A stretch of DNA of 64,000 nucleotides from positions 1,023,636 to 1,087,635 of the forward strand of contig JAJHZJ010000023.1 of the NCBI GenBank assembly GCA_023548195.1, given 5' to 3'. The notes beneath the pieces are model-generated. The model saw only the letters and a program-made list of their open reading frames with translations, did not search any database and had not been told where the DNA came from. Both the position numbers and the translations under genes were made by a program. Below are positions 21,673 to 32,010 of this stretch, one piece after another. This stretch comes from Bettongia penicillata ogilbyi (lineage: Eukaryota > Chordata > Mammalia > Diprotodontia > Potoroidae). Every line of letters begins with the position of its first letter. Position 1 is the stretch's first letter.

Positions 21673-22440
21673 TCCTTTTTTTTTTTTAAATGAAGATTTT
21701 TTTTTTCCAATCAGCAAAACAAAACCAAAACCAAAAAAACTACCTTCTCTTCTTCCCTTCCCCAACTGAGAAAGAAACAAAAAACTGAAACCCCTTTTTA
21801 CAAACATGTACAGTCAAGCAAAATAAAGTTCTGCTTTGGCTGTGTCCAAAAAAAATTATGTTTCAATCTGAACTCTGGGTCTTTTATCTCTCTAGCAGAA
21901 GGTGTAGAATATTACTAAGTCTTTCAAAGTTAGTTGTTTGTTTTTAAAATATTGTTGTCAGTGTATAAATTGTTCTCCTAGTTCTGCTCAATTCACTCTG
22001 TATCAGTTCCTACAAGTCTTCCCAGGTTTCTCTGAAACCAACCCCTTCATCATCTTACCACATAATTACATCATATTCATAAACCATAACTTGTTCAGCC
22101 ATTCCCCAATGGACAGGCACTCCCAGTTTCCAATTTTTTGCCACCACAAAAAGAGGTGTTAGAAATATTTTTGCATAACCTTGAAGTATGTCTTGTTTAG
22201 GACAAATTCCTCCCTTTATCTACTCTTTAATTCCCCATTCTCTCCATTCCTTCGTATTTCTCTGCTGAATGACATGTATTTCTATAGCTAACTGTGTGTA
22301 TGTATATTTTCCCCTCCTTTGACCAGTTCAGATAAAAGTGAGGTTCAAATGCCAGCAATTCTCTGAGCCCCCTCCTCTTTGTTAGTGTAGACTTTTACTT
22401 GCATACCCCAATTATGTGAGAAAATTTTCCCTAACCTAAC
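21673..22440 (-). mobile_element. L1 3' end, antisense
   Basis: The plus strand starts with a T run (complement of poly A). It continues with the antisense 3' UTR (CCCCAACTGAGAAAGAAAC, GTACAGTCAAGCAAAATAAAG) and antisense ORF2 C-terminus (TAACTTGTTCAGCCATTCCC, CAATGGACAGGCACTCCC). Confidence 0.8.
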
Positions 22441-22449
22441 TCAAAGGTC

Positions 22450-22790
22450 TATAGATTTGGTTCTAGACTCTTTCTTCATTTTAAGCATTGCATCACCAAC
22501 TGCAAATGGACACTTTCAAATAGATAGTCTGTAGGCATTTCAAACTCAAATGTCCAAAATGGAAACATTATCTTTCCCTTCCAAACCCTCCATTCTTCCA
22601 AACTTGTCACCTAACTTTGTGACTTTTGTATCATGCTCAGCTTCTCATTCTTATTCACTCCACATATGCAATCAGTTGCCAAACTTGTTCTTTGTACCTT
22701 CACACACCACCTTCATTACACAGCCTCTTCCCTCCACTAATAGTTACCATCCTACTTCAAGCTCTTATTCTGATAATTTTAAATTAAAAA
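22450..22790 (+). mobile_element. L2 LINE RT C-terminal fragment
   Basis: CAAACTCAAATGTCCAAAATG, TTATCTTTCCCTTCCAAACC, TTTGTGACTTTTGTATC and ATCAGTTGCCAAACTTG follow the L2 order 'LKLNMSKTELIIFPPKP ... VAK'. Frame broken. Confidence 0.75.
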
Positions 22791-23005
22791 AAAATTTTTT
22801 TTTCAATTAATGAAAATCTGCCATCTTCCTCCCCCATTGAAAAAGAAAACAAAACCCTTATAAGCAAATATAATCAAGCAAATTATATAATAAGATACAA
22901 AAATAATCAAGCAAGAAAAATCCCCACACTGTTCATGTCCAAAAATGCATGCCTCATTTTGCATTGAGTTCATCAGAAGGTTTTTAAAGTAGTACAGACC
23001 TGAGT
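22791..23005 (-). mobile_element. L1 3' terminal fragment, antisense
   Basis: A T-rich start, CCTCCCCCATTGAAAAAG, AACAAAACCCTTATAAGC and ATGCATGCCTCATTTTGC, like the other antisense L1 3' ends in this window. Confidence 0.7.
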
Positions 23006-23009
23006 CATA

Positions 23010-23185
23010 ACTCACAAATGATGTTTATATAGCACTTTAAGGCTTGCACACTTATCTCATTTGATCCTTACAATTACTTTTAGGGTGCAGGTACTACAAG
23101 ATTCTCATTTAACAAATAAGGAAACTAGGGCTGAGAAAGGTCAAGTGACCTCTGATCAATACTCATACTGCTAGGTGACAGAAAA
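23010..23185 (-). mobile_element. MIR-type SINE
   Basis: Antisense MIR order: TTATATAGCACTTTAAGGC, CTCATTTGATCCTTAC, ATAAGGAAACTAGGGCTGAG and AGGTCAAGTGACC. Confidence 0.75.
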
Positions 23186-23329
23186 GGGGAACAATCAACA
23201 CGGAAGGGGCTGTGGGAAGACAGGCATACACCCCTATCCATTAAATTCCATTCATCCTAGGGGTTGCAATTATTCTCCCTTAATGGGGAATTCCCAGTAA
23301 AACTTAAAAAACAAAAACTGAAGAATCAT

Positions 23330-23775
23330 TAATGAAGGGGCTATGAGAAGACAGACATACTACTACACTGTTGCTGAGGCTGTGAAGTGGTCTAATCTTC
23401 TGGAAATCAATTAAGAATTATGTAACTAAAATAATAAAACTGTCCAAGTTCTTTGATTCAGTGATCCCACCTCTGGGCGTATAGTCCTAGGAAGTTGAAG
23501 AAAGAAACAAAGGTATAAAATATGCCAAAATGTTCATAGTAGAACTTTATGGTACAAAAGAACTAGAAATATAGTGGGTATCCATCAACTGGGGAATGGT
23601 TGGAAAAACTATGCCATTTGAATAGAATAATGGAATATGAACAAATTATTAACAAATGAGGAATTTTGAGGAAACATGGAAAAATTTGGAAAAGTTCATA
23701 TGGATTGAAATAAGCAATCAAAAGATCAGTATATATGATGACAATGAAAATTTAAAATTCACTAAAAAGAAGCAA
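23330..23775 (+). mobile_element. L1 ORF2 3' end, frameshifted
   Basis: Sequence like 'CACTGTTGCTGAGGCTGTGA', 'TGATCCCACCTCTGGGC', 'TGTTCATAGTAGAACTTTA' and 'CCATCAACTGGGGAATGGTT' follows the marsupial L1 ORF2 C-terminal end seen intact at 38322-38660. Several indels. Confidence 0.8.
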
Positions 23776-24059
23776 AATTCTAAGTAACTGAAAAGCCAAT
23801 GAAAGAACCAGAGAAAAGATAACAAAACTTTCCTCCTCATGGCAAAGAGGTAGGGGCCTGCTGGGACAGAATGTTTTTTATCATACATGGTCAGGTGTTT
23901 TTTTATCATACATGGATTTTTTCTCAGTTGTTTTTGTGTGTCACAAGGGAGGGAAGTTTTGGTTTTTTTGGAGTCTCCTTCCTCCAAAATGATGGTGCTG
24001 CAAAGACAAAAGGCATCAAAAAGTGAAAGTTTAAAAGATTGAAAAGCTCCCTAAAGATC

Positions 24060-25125
24060 TGTCCTTGTCCCTCATCTTCTTTCTCTCCCTCCCTTTCTTC
24101 AGGATCTCATCAGTTCCCACAAATTTAATTATTATCTCTATGCAGATAATTTTCAGATAATATTGATCCATCGCTAACCTCATTGATCTCAGCTTCATGT
24201 TCTAACTGCCATCTCAAAGTGGATGTCCCATGCACATCTTAAACATCAAAACTGAACTCATTATCCTTCCCCCCCGCCCAACCCCCTCTCTTCCAAACTT
24301 CTCTGTTACTGTTTAGGGTATCCCCATCCTCCCAATCACCCATGCTCATGACATGACCTCAGTCTCATCTCCAACTCCTCACTCAGACTCACCTTGTATA
24401 TCAAATAAGTTGCTAACTACGTTATTTCTACCTTCACATGTCTCTCAGACCTCTTTTCTCCACTCACATTACTGCTACTCATATCACCTCGTACCTGGAC
24501 TCCCGAAAATAGCCTTCTGGTAGGTTTCTCTGCATCAAGTGTCTCCCCACTTCAATTCACCTTCCACTCAGTTCTAAAGTGATTTGCCTAAAAAACATAG
24601 GTCTGAACAAGTTACCCTCTTCAGTCATTAAACTCCAGTGGCCCTCCAGGATTAAATATAAGATTCTGTTAGGTTTTTAGTCTTTCACAAACTGCACTCT
24701 TGTTAACATTTTACTCCCCTCCATACTTTCTAAGATCTAGAGACACTACTCTTCTTGCTGTTCCTTTAACAAGACTTCATGACTTTTCACCAGCTCTCTG
24801 CTATGCCTGGATTGTTCTTCATCCTCATCTTTGTCCCTTGGATTCGCAGGTTTCCTTCAAGACTCAAGGCAAATCCCATTTTCTGCCAAAGGTCTTTCCT
24901 GGTCCCCACCCACCCCCTCCCAGCTAGTGACTTCCTTCTCAAATTACTTCCCATTTACACGAGGTACACATAGCCTGTATGTACATAGTTGCTTGAATAT
25001 TTTCTTCCCCATTAGATTATGAGCTCTTTGGGGGCAGACTGGTTTTTTTTTTACTTTCTTTGTATCCCTTATTGCTTAGCACAGTGTTGGCACACAGTAG
25101 GTGCTTATCAAATGCTTGTTGCTGT
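24060..25125 (+). mobile_element. L2 LINE, 1.1 kb 3' portion (RT C-terminus to 3' end)
   Basis: Contiguous: GGATCTCATCAGTTCCC, ATTATTATCTCTATGCAGAT (RT 'YADD' region), CAAAACTGAACTCATTATCC, CTGGACTCCCGAAAATAGCC, GTTACCCTCTTCAGTC, TCTGCTATGCCTGGATTG, then the 3' terminus ATGAGCTCTTTGGGGGCAG and CTTAGCACAGTGTTGGCAC, ending in GCTTATCAAATGCTTGTTG. Frame is broken. It is the longest continuous L2 piece in the window. Confidence 0.85.
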
Positions 25126-25979
25126 TGTTGTTGTTGACGATGATATGTACATAAGATAAAAGCAAAGGCTGGTAACAGAGGATGATTATAAGAGTATGGA
25201 AGAATGCTATGAGAACAATTTGAGTGGTACCAAAGCTCACAATGACCTGGGGCTGGCAAGGTCAACAGTAAGGGATTTTTTTCTGCTGAATAGGGTGGAT
25301 GGGAAGAAGAAAACTAACGAGAGAGGGTAGAGCTGTTTAATTCAGAACAGTCTTTGCAATGGCATTGAAATTTGGCTAGCAGGGAATTAAAAAGCCTGGC
25401 AAGTAAAGGTAAGTAAAGCGAGTACCTAGCTGCCCCTCAGAAAATCAAGTCTCTTGGCCCTGATCATCCTTGGACATACGGAAAATCACTTTGATAGTTT
25501 GGAGGATGAACTGAAGTAGGGAGAGACTTACGGCAGGGAGGAAACAGAAACAACTGAATGCAAACTGCGATAATTAGAACGGGAGAATATAAATTACTTT
25601 GAGGAAGAACTTTAGAACTCTTAAGAACTGCTAATCCATTTTTAATACTTGCTTAAGAAGAGTGTTCCCTGAAAGGCTAAAGGACACTGAACCTGGTTCA
25701 GCGGTCCCTAACACTGTCCTGAAAAACTAGAGAGGGCCTTAAAAAGCCACTTCTGTAAACCTCCAAGATCAAAGGGTATGGGGCCTCCCTCACTTAATTT
25801 TAGGAGACAGAAGTTTATGCAGGAACCCGGGCTGAGATAAAAAATGGCTGAAAACTCCACTAGAAAGCACAGCAAAGGGTGGAGTCTGGTCCTGGCATGA
25901 AGCCTCAATTCAGGAGCTAAATCCTGAGAAATTAAAAACAAAACACCAACCACTGTAAAATTTTTGCAAATGTGGAGTC
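25126..25979. other. Intron 2 unassigned stretch
   Basis: About 850 bases after a short GTT microsatellite at 25115-25136. Nothing else recognised. Confidence 0.45.
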
Positions 25980-26372
25980 CAAATGGAACAAGTAACTTTA
26001 TTATCCAGAAACTATCTATGGAGACTCAAAGGAAAAAACTGATTGTCCACAAGGACTACACAAATACTTATAAGAAATGAAGCAAGAGATAAAAAATGAA
26101 ATGAAAGCTGTAGAGGAAAAATAATAAAGAGAACAAGTAGCTTAGAAAGTGTTAATAAGCCTTATTCAAAAAATGAATTCCCTGAAACCTAGACTATGCC
26201 AAATAGAAATCACTAACTCCAGGAAACAACAAGAAATATTAGAAAACTGAAAAGTTGAAAAAAAAATAGGAGGAAATGTAAGATATATCATGTCAGATAT
26301 CAAAAACAACTGATTTGGAAAACAGGTCAAAGAAGTATAGTTTAAGTCTCACTGAAATCTCTGATAATTATG
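25980..26372 (+). mobile_element. L1/HAL1 ORF1, 5' part (relic)
   Basis: A-rich, charged, coiled-coil-like codons (AAATGAAATGAAAGCTGTAG, TGAAACCTAGACTATGCC, AAACTGAAAAGTTGAAAA). It precedes, across an inserted antisense L1, the ORF1 C-terminal region at 26880, so the two look like one split element. Confidence 0.55.
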
Positions 26373-26459
26373 ATTTAAAAAAATTAATTTTATTTTTTGT
26401 GACATTTTAAATTTCAAACTGTTTCCTTCCCTCCCCACCTAGCACTACAGAAGGCCACA

Positions 26460-26504
<45 letters not shown>

Positions 26505-26879
26505 ACACACACACACACAAACATACAAAACCATATTATACATACTTCTATTCATCAGTTCTTTTCTAGAGATGGAAAGCATCTTCCTTTACATGTTCTT
26601 TGTAGTTGACTTGAATATTTATAATACTCAGAACAGCTTAATCATTCAGTTATCCTTCAAACAATATTGCTCTTACTCTGTATATAAGGTTCTCTTGGTT
26701 CTGCTCATTTCACTCTTCCTTATTTTGCACAAGTCTTTCTATATTTTTCTTTTTTAAAAAAGTTTTATTTTTTCCCAATTACATGTAAAGATAATTTTTA
26801 ACATGCATTTTAAACAAATTTGGATTCCAAATTCTTTCCCTCACTCCCTCCTCCTCCCTGAGGTGGTTAAAAAAAAGTC
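26373..26879 (-). mobile_element. Antisense L1 3' end(s) inserted in the HAL1-like element
   Basis: Plus strand: TTTTTTGTGACATTTTAAATT, CACTACAGAAGGCCACAG, then CTTGGTTCTGCTCATTTCAC (antisense ORF2 end) and a second 3' terminus TTTCCCAATTACATGTAAAG with TTGGATTCCAAATTC. A (CT)n/(CA)n run is embedded at 26461-26520. Confidence 0.7.
26461..26520. repeat. (CT)n-(CA)n compound microsatellite
   Basis: CTCTCT for about 40 bases then CACACA for about 16. Confidence 0.95.
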
Positions 26880-27299
26880 TAGATATTTTATTTCAAGTCA
26901 TCAAAAATGAAAAGTGTCCAGATCTATTAAAACCAGAGGGCAAAGTAAAGCCAAAAAGAATCCACCACTTCCTAAAAGGAGCCACAGAAGGAAAAGTTCC
27001 AGGAATGTTATAGCCAGAAAGAAATATAATGTAAGTCTCCAGAAAGAAGCAGTTAAAGCTTAGTCAGAAGCATAGTTAGGATCACACTAGATCTTTCAAG
27101 TTTTTACTAAAAATGAGAGATCTTGGGATATAACATTCTAAGATATTCTTACAACCAAGAATAGCTTACCTTGCAGAGCTACAGGGGAAAAATGGGCTTT
27201 TAATGGAATGGAAGATTTTCAAACATTTTTTTGATGAAAAGGCCAGAAATTAAGAAGGGACTTGGAAGGGGAAAAAGGGGAAGATACTGTTGTAGAAAG

Positions 27300-27390
<91 letters not shown>

Positions 27391-27655
27391 CGAGCTTGCT
27401 ACTGTACTGAACTATAACTGGGGTCCCTGAGATATGTGTACAAACATGAAGAAAGGGGATTGGAAGAGTGGACATCAGATGAATCTCATCTGAAGTGGAC
27501 AAGGAAGGGTTAAACACCTCCTCCCGAGTTTGGTGTAGAAATAGTGGGGACAGGGTGGAGGAAGAAGTTAAGAGGGAAGATGATATTGGGGAACAGTTAC
27601 AAGCAAAATAAACTTTCTATTTTTCAAGTGGCAAAAAAAAAAAAAAAAAAAGGAG
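26880..27655 (+). mobile_element. HAL1-like L1: ORF1 C-terminus, short 3' UTR and poly(A)
   Basis: GTGTCCAGATCTATTAAAAC, AAGAATCCACCACTTCC, GCAAAGTAAAGCC, ACTAGATCTTTCAAG and AATAGCTTACCTTGCAGAGC follow the L1 ORF1 C-terminal order. Then, without any ORF2, comes a 3' UTR with a (GA)n run and an A tail of about 19 (27633-27651). ORF1 followed directly by a tail defines the HAL1 class. Frame is broken. Confidence 0.65.
27304..27392. repeat. (GA)n microsatellite
   Basis: About 89 bases of GA with GC interruptions, in the 3' UTR of the HAL1-like element. Confidence 0.97.
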
Positions 27656-27880
27656 TTGGGGGAGAAGAAAAGCAAAAACCTAGAATGTAAGAGAGAACTG
27701 AGTGCCTCTTAGATAATTGGGGAATGGCTAAACATGAATGGAGTGAAATATTACTGTGCCACAAGCAATTATGAAAGAAAGAATTTCAGGGAATGCTGGA
27801 TTGTACAAACTGACCAGGAGGACAATCTGCCACACAGAAAAATACCTTTGAAAGACTTAAGACTGACCAGCTATGGCTCT

Positions 27881-28193
27881 CAAACAGTGTATTCGTCCTT
27901 CGTTGCCGAAGAAAACCATGCCATCAGAGAAATAATGACATGATTTGCACTTGACTTTGAGTGAGGGAGGGCTGTGCAGGTCACCAGCCTCACTTCTCCT
28001 CCAGAGCCTCTGAATCCAGGGACCAGATATTCATTAGGATGACTGGAGATAACCCAGGATGAGGCAACTGGGGTGAAGTGACTTGCCCAAGGTCACACAG
28101 CTAGTGAATGTCAGGTGTCTGAGGTGAGCTTTGAACTCAGGTCCTCCTGATTCCTGTACTGGTGCTCTATCCACTGCACTACCTAGCTGCCCC
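27881..28193 (-). mobile_element. Marsupial tRNA-like CORE-SINE with target-site duplication
   Basis: The 5' box GGGGCAGCTAGGTAGTGC begins at 28193 on the minus strand; the extended 3' part includes TCCTTCGTTGCCGAAGAAAA (plus strand). It is flanked by TGGCTCT at 27874-27880 and 28194-28200, a 7-bp duplication, so both ends are fixed. Confidence 0.9.
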
Positions 28194-28239
28194 TGGCTCT
28201 TGAGGGGGATCTATGAAGAAGCACATCATTCACCTTCTG

Positions 28240-28372
28240 CTCCACTGTGTTGCTGCGCAGCTTCGACTGCTCCAGAATTTGTGGGGAGTTCTTTTTTCAG
28301 GAAATTTATGGGTTGTGGGTTCAGAGCTAGCATATGAGAGTCTTTCTACTCCACCATCTTGGCTCCTCCCCA
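28240..28372 (-). mobile_element. 133-bp insertion bearing an L1 5' UTR start
   Basis: Minus strand begins GGGGAGGAGCCAAGATGG, the hallmark L1 5' end with its YY1-type CAAGATGG site, and ends GCAACACAGTGGAG. It is flanked by the 15-bp direct repeat ATCATTCACCTTCTG at 28225-28239 and 28373-28387. No poly(A) is present at its 3' end, unlike ordinary L1 insertions. Confidence 0.75.
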
Positions 28373-28551
28373 ATCATTCACCTTCTGATAGAGACATGAT
28401 GGTCACAAGATGAAGTGGGACATTTTTGGACATGACCACAGTAGGGATTCCTTTTTCTCAACCATGTCTGTTACAAGGGTGTTTTTCGTTTCTCTTGATA
28501 TTTAATGCAAGGGGTGGGATGGCAATAATAATGCTCTAAAAAGATGGTCAA

Positions 28552-28815
28552 GGGCAGCTAGATGGTGTAGTGGATAGTGCGCTGGAACTGGACTGAGGAA
28601 GATGAGTCTTCCAATCTGGCCTCAGACACTTCCAAGCTGTGGAACTCTGTTTTTCCTAGCTGTGGAACTCTAAGCAAATCACTTTCACCCTGTATGCCTC
28701 AGTTTCCTCATCTGTAAAGCAGCTGAAGAAGGAAGTGGCAAACTACTCCAGTAAATTTGCCAAAAAAACCCCAAATGGGGTCAAGAGTTGGACATGACTA
28801 AACAAAAACAACAAA
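28552..28815 (+). mobile_element. Marsupial tRNA-like CORE-SINE
   Basis: GGGCAGCTAGATGGTGTAGT, CTGGCCTCAGACACTTCC, CCTCAGTTTCCTCATCTG, AAGAAGGAAGTGGCAAAC, AACCCCAAATGGGGTC and GAGTTGGACATGACTAAAC with an AAC-rich tail. There is an internal partial duplication of AGCTGTGGAACTCT. Confidence 0.92.
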
Positions 28816-29124
28816 AAGAGGGCTAGTGTAACATTATAAAAATATACAAAAGAGAACAGAAGAAGAACAGAAGGAAGTTCCAAAGGAAGAACAGGGAAGC
28901 AGAACAATTTTAAAAGTAATATGTGAAATTTAGTTTATATATTATAGATATAATATGTATACACACATATATCAACATAATAAGGAGATTCACAGTTCCA
29001 CATAGAAAAAATGGTGCTTATAAATGTCTTTGTCAAATTTCTGGGGACATTTGGATATATGGTAATGAAACAGTCTGAGGATCTAGGAAGAAAGGCACAT
29101 GTGCACACACACAGAAAAACGAAG

Positions 29125-29318
29125 TCAATGTGGCACAGCGTAACGAGTGCTAAATTTGGAGTCAGACAACTTGGGATCAGATTTAAAACCTGCTAGCTAT
29201 GTGACCAAAGACGAGTCATTTAACCTCTCTAGGCCTTAGTTTCCTCATCTACAAAAGTAAAAAGATTATACTGGATGACTTCTCCAATCCCTTACAGCTT
29301 TAAATTTGTAATTCTTTA
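29125..29318 (+). mobile_element. THER-type SINE
   Basis: AATTTGGAGTCAGACAAC, TGTGACCAAAGACGAGTC, CTTAGTTTCCTCATC, ACTGGATGACTTCTCC and CAGCTTTAAATTTG. Confidence 0.8.
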
Positions 29319-29334
29319 TTATCAACATTACTAA

Positions 29335-29762
29335 ATCAATTGCTTTTTTCCTTGAAAAAAATGTATTTTACAAGTATTAACTATCTCTCCCTCTCACTGT
29401 CCCACCTCCCACTGAAAAACAACAAAAAGAAAACCTTCATCAGAAATATGCACAGTACAGCAAAACAAATTGCCACATTGGCCCTTCTCCAAAAATGTAT
29501 GTTTCATTCTTCATTTTAAGTCTAATAGCTCTCTGGTGGGAGCTGGGGAGGATATTTCATCTGCAGTTGTCTGGCTCATGGTCAAAGTTAAATTGTTCTT
29601 TTATTTACTTCACTTTGCACCAGTTCATAGAGGTCTTATCAGTTTCATCTGAAACTGGTTGACTATCATTTCTTATGGTGCAATAATATTTCAATTCATT
29701 CATATCCCATAATTTGTTTAGCCATTCTCCAACAAACAGGTATTCCCTTAGTTTCCAGTTTG
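29335..29762 (-). mobile_element. L1 3' end, antisense
   Basis: GTATTTTACAAGTATTAAC, CCCACCTCCCACTGAAAAAC, CAAAACAAATTGCCACATTG, then TTTAGCCATTCTCCAAC and CCCTTAGTTTCCAG. Confidence 0.8.
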
Positions 29763-29764
29763 GA

Positions 29765-30108
29765 GATATACTAAATCAAGTATGATATTAAAGAAGCACA
29801 TGTATGAACTAATACAAAATTAAGTCAGCAGAACCAGGAACACAAGATACACAATGACTACATGTAAATGGAAATGAGTGGAAATGGAAGGAATGACCAC
29901 CATAAAATCATAATTGAATGCTTTGATAATTATAATCACCAAGCTTGGTCCCAAGAGATAAGAGAAGTCACCTCTACTTTGCAGAAAGAGGACTATGGGT
30001 GTGGGATACTGCATAATATCACTCTTTTTCAATGTGTTGGTTAGTTTTACCGAATTGTTTTCTTCCCTTTTTTATCTTCTGTGATAAAAGATGAGGCAAA
30101 AAGGCAGG
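29765..30108 (+). mobile_element. L1 3' end of a second subfamily
   Basis: AAGTCAGCAGAACCAGGAAC, TGGAAATGGAAGGAATGACC, CCAAGCTTGGTCCCAAGAG and ACTATGGGTGTGGGATAC. The same arrangement recurs at 53195-53560, so this is a repeat. Confidence 0.7.
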
Positions 30109-30109
30109 T

Positions 30110-30335
30110 GATATAAAAACAAAAGGTGGTACAGTGGAGTACCAATCTAGCAACTGTGAGACTAGTCACTGAAATCACTTAACCTTGTCTGCCTCAGTTT
30201 CCTAATCAGTAAAATAAGCTGGAGAAGAAAATAGCAAATCATTCCAGTATCTCTGCCAAGAAAACCCCAAATGGGGTTTATCCGACAAAGAGTTGGACAC
30301 AACAGAAATGAATGAAAAACAACAGCATAAAAAAA
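30110..30335 (+). mobile_element. Marsupial tRNA-like CORE-SINE
   Basis: GGTGGTACAGTGGAGTACC, GTCTGCCTCAGTTTCC, CATTCCAGTATCTCTGCC, AACCCCAAATGGGGTTTA, AGAGTTGGACACAAC and AATGAATGAAAAACAAC. Confidence 0.85.
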
Positions 30336-30647
30336 GATACCAACAAAAATTTATTTTAAAAGAAATTAAATAAAGTTAGAATATACAAATATGTGACTTC
30401 TTCAGGCTTTCAGCCTCAATGATCAAAAATAGTAAGAGTGTCCATAACAACTGAAAACCCCCTGCCTGCACAATGTAGGGGCCCTTTCAAGACGCTAAGT
30501 TCATTTTCACTGTGTATCCTTTATATTTATAAATATGCAAGTGGCTGTCAAATCCATCTTCTCCCTTCTTAGATAAGAAAAAGAGACCAAAGTGAAAAAG
30601 AAAACCTTCTGGTGGAGCAATGATCTTGTAAAAGACACACCACAAGC
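30336..30647. other. Intron 2 unassigned stretch
   Basis: About 310 bases, AT-rich. Nothing recognised. Confidence 0.4.
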
Positions 30648-31405
30648 TGTGAACTGATCCAACCATTCTGAAGAGCAATTTGGAACTATGCCCAAAGGGC
30701 TACAAAAATGTGCATACCCTTTGACCCAGCAATACAACTTCTAAGGCTGTATCTCAAACAGATCATACAAATGGGAAAAGGACCCACATGTACAAAAATA
30801 TTTATAGCAGCTCTTTTTGTGGTGGCCAAAAACTGGAAATTGAGGGGATGCCCATCAATTGGGGAATGGCTGAACAAGTTGTGGTATAAGAATGTAATGG
30901 AATACTATTGTGCTATAAGAAATATAGCAGATAGACTTCAGGAAAATCTGGAAAGACTTATATGAACTGATGCTGAGTCAAATGAGCAGAAACAAGAGAA
31001 CATTGTACACAGTAACAGCCACAATGTGCCATAACTAACTTTGACATACTTAGCTCTTCTCAGCAATGCAAGGATCTAAGACAACTCCAAAACACTAACG
31101 ATGGAAAATGCTATACACATACGGAGAAAGGACTATGGAGTCTGAATGTAGATCGAAGCATACTATTTGCCCTTTTTTCTTTCTCATGGCATCTCCCATT
31201 CACTCTAATTCTTCTTTACAATATGACTAATATGACAACATGTATAATAAGAATGTATATGTAGAGCCTTTATCACAGCGCATGCCACCCTGGGGAGGGG
31301 GAAGAAGAAGGGGAGGGAGGTGGAGAAAATTTAAAACTCAAAAGCTTATGGAAAGGAATAATGAAAACTAAAAATAAATAAATTAACTTAAAGAAAAAAA
31401 AAGAC
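30648..31405 (+). mobile_element. L1 ORF2 C-terminus and 3' UTR
   Basis: Translation from 30708 includes CIPFDPAIQLLRLYL and IFIAALFVVAKNWKL, then GCPSIGEWLNKLWY and VMEYYCAI. This is the ORF2 C-terminal region downstream of the zinc knuckle, aligning with human L1 ORF2p. It is followed by a 3' UTR ending AAATAAATAAATTAAC. Truncated. Confidence 0.9.
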
Positions 31406-31424
31406 ACACCACATATAAAATCAG

Positions 31425-31872
31425 TTTCCACATCTTGTCATTTTTTTCTCCACATCTCTAGCTCTGACAGCTCCTACTCTCTTCACTCACAGAGCTCTCA
31501 ACCCAGAGAAGGCTCTTACCACCTCTTACCTGGACTACTGCAATAGCCTCTAAACTGGTCTTCCTGTCATACAACTGCCAAAATGACTTTCCTAAAATAC
31601 AAATCTGACTATGTCATACACCCCCTTCACCCTTACTCAATATACTCCAATGGCTTCCTATTACCTATAGGATAAAATAGAAATTCCTCTGTTTGTAATT
31701 TAAAACTGGCTCCTTCCTGTATTTCCAGGTTTCCTTGTTGTTCTTCACACATGTCCTGTCTCTATGACTTTGCACTAGCTGTCCCCTATGCCTGAAAAAC
31801 CCTCATAATCCTTACCTTTACTTCTTAGAATCCCTGGCTTCCTTCAAGACTCAGTTCAAATAGGAGCTTTGA
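31425..31872 (+). mobile_element. L2 LINE 3' portion
   Basis: TACCTGGACTACTGCAATAG, GTCTTCCTGTCATACAAC, CCAATGGCTTCCTATTACC, AACTGGCTCCTTCCTG, GCTGTCCCCTATGCCTG and CTGGCTTCCTTCAAGACTC. Confidence 0.85.
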
Positions 31873-32010
31873 CTTTTTTTTTTTAATTTATTTTACAAGC
31901 ATTATTTATCTCTCCCTCTCAGTATCCCACCTCCCACTGAAAAACAAGAAGACACACCAATACATACTATCAGCTGCCAAATCTTGTCATTTCTTGTGTC
32001 TGGGCTAAGA
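31873..32010 (-). mobile_element. L1 3' terminal fragment, antisense
   Basis: T run then TTATTTTACAAGCATTATT and CCACCTCCCACTGAAAAAC. The L2 sequence stops exactly here. Confidence 0.7.

Larger units (their letters stand above)
27690..28549 (+). mobile_element. L1 ORF2 3' end and 3' UTR, carrying two insertions
   Basis: AATTGGGGAATGGCTAAACA and GAAATATTACTGTGCCAC give the ORF2 C-terminus. The 3' UTR resumes after the SINE (ATCTATGAAGAAGCAC) and after the 133-bp insertion (GATAGAGACATGATGG, ACATTTTTGGACATGACC, TTACAAGGGTGTTTTTCG). Confidence 0.75.

Noticed and set aside
27200..27517. 105-codon Ser/Leu-rich ORF
   Set aside because: Antisense of a (GA)n run in a HAL1-like element.
30708..30965. 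85-codon plus-strand ORF as a gene
   Set aside because: It is the L1 ORF2 C-terminal region of a 5'-truncated copy, not a host gene.
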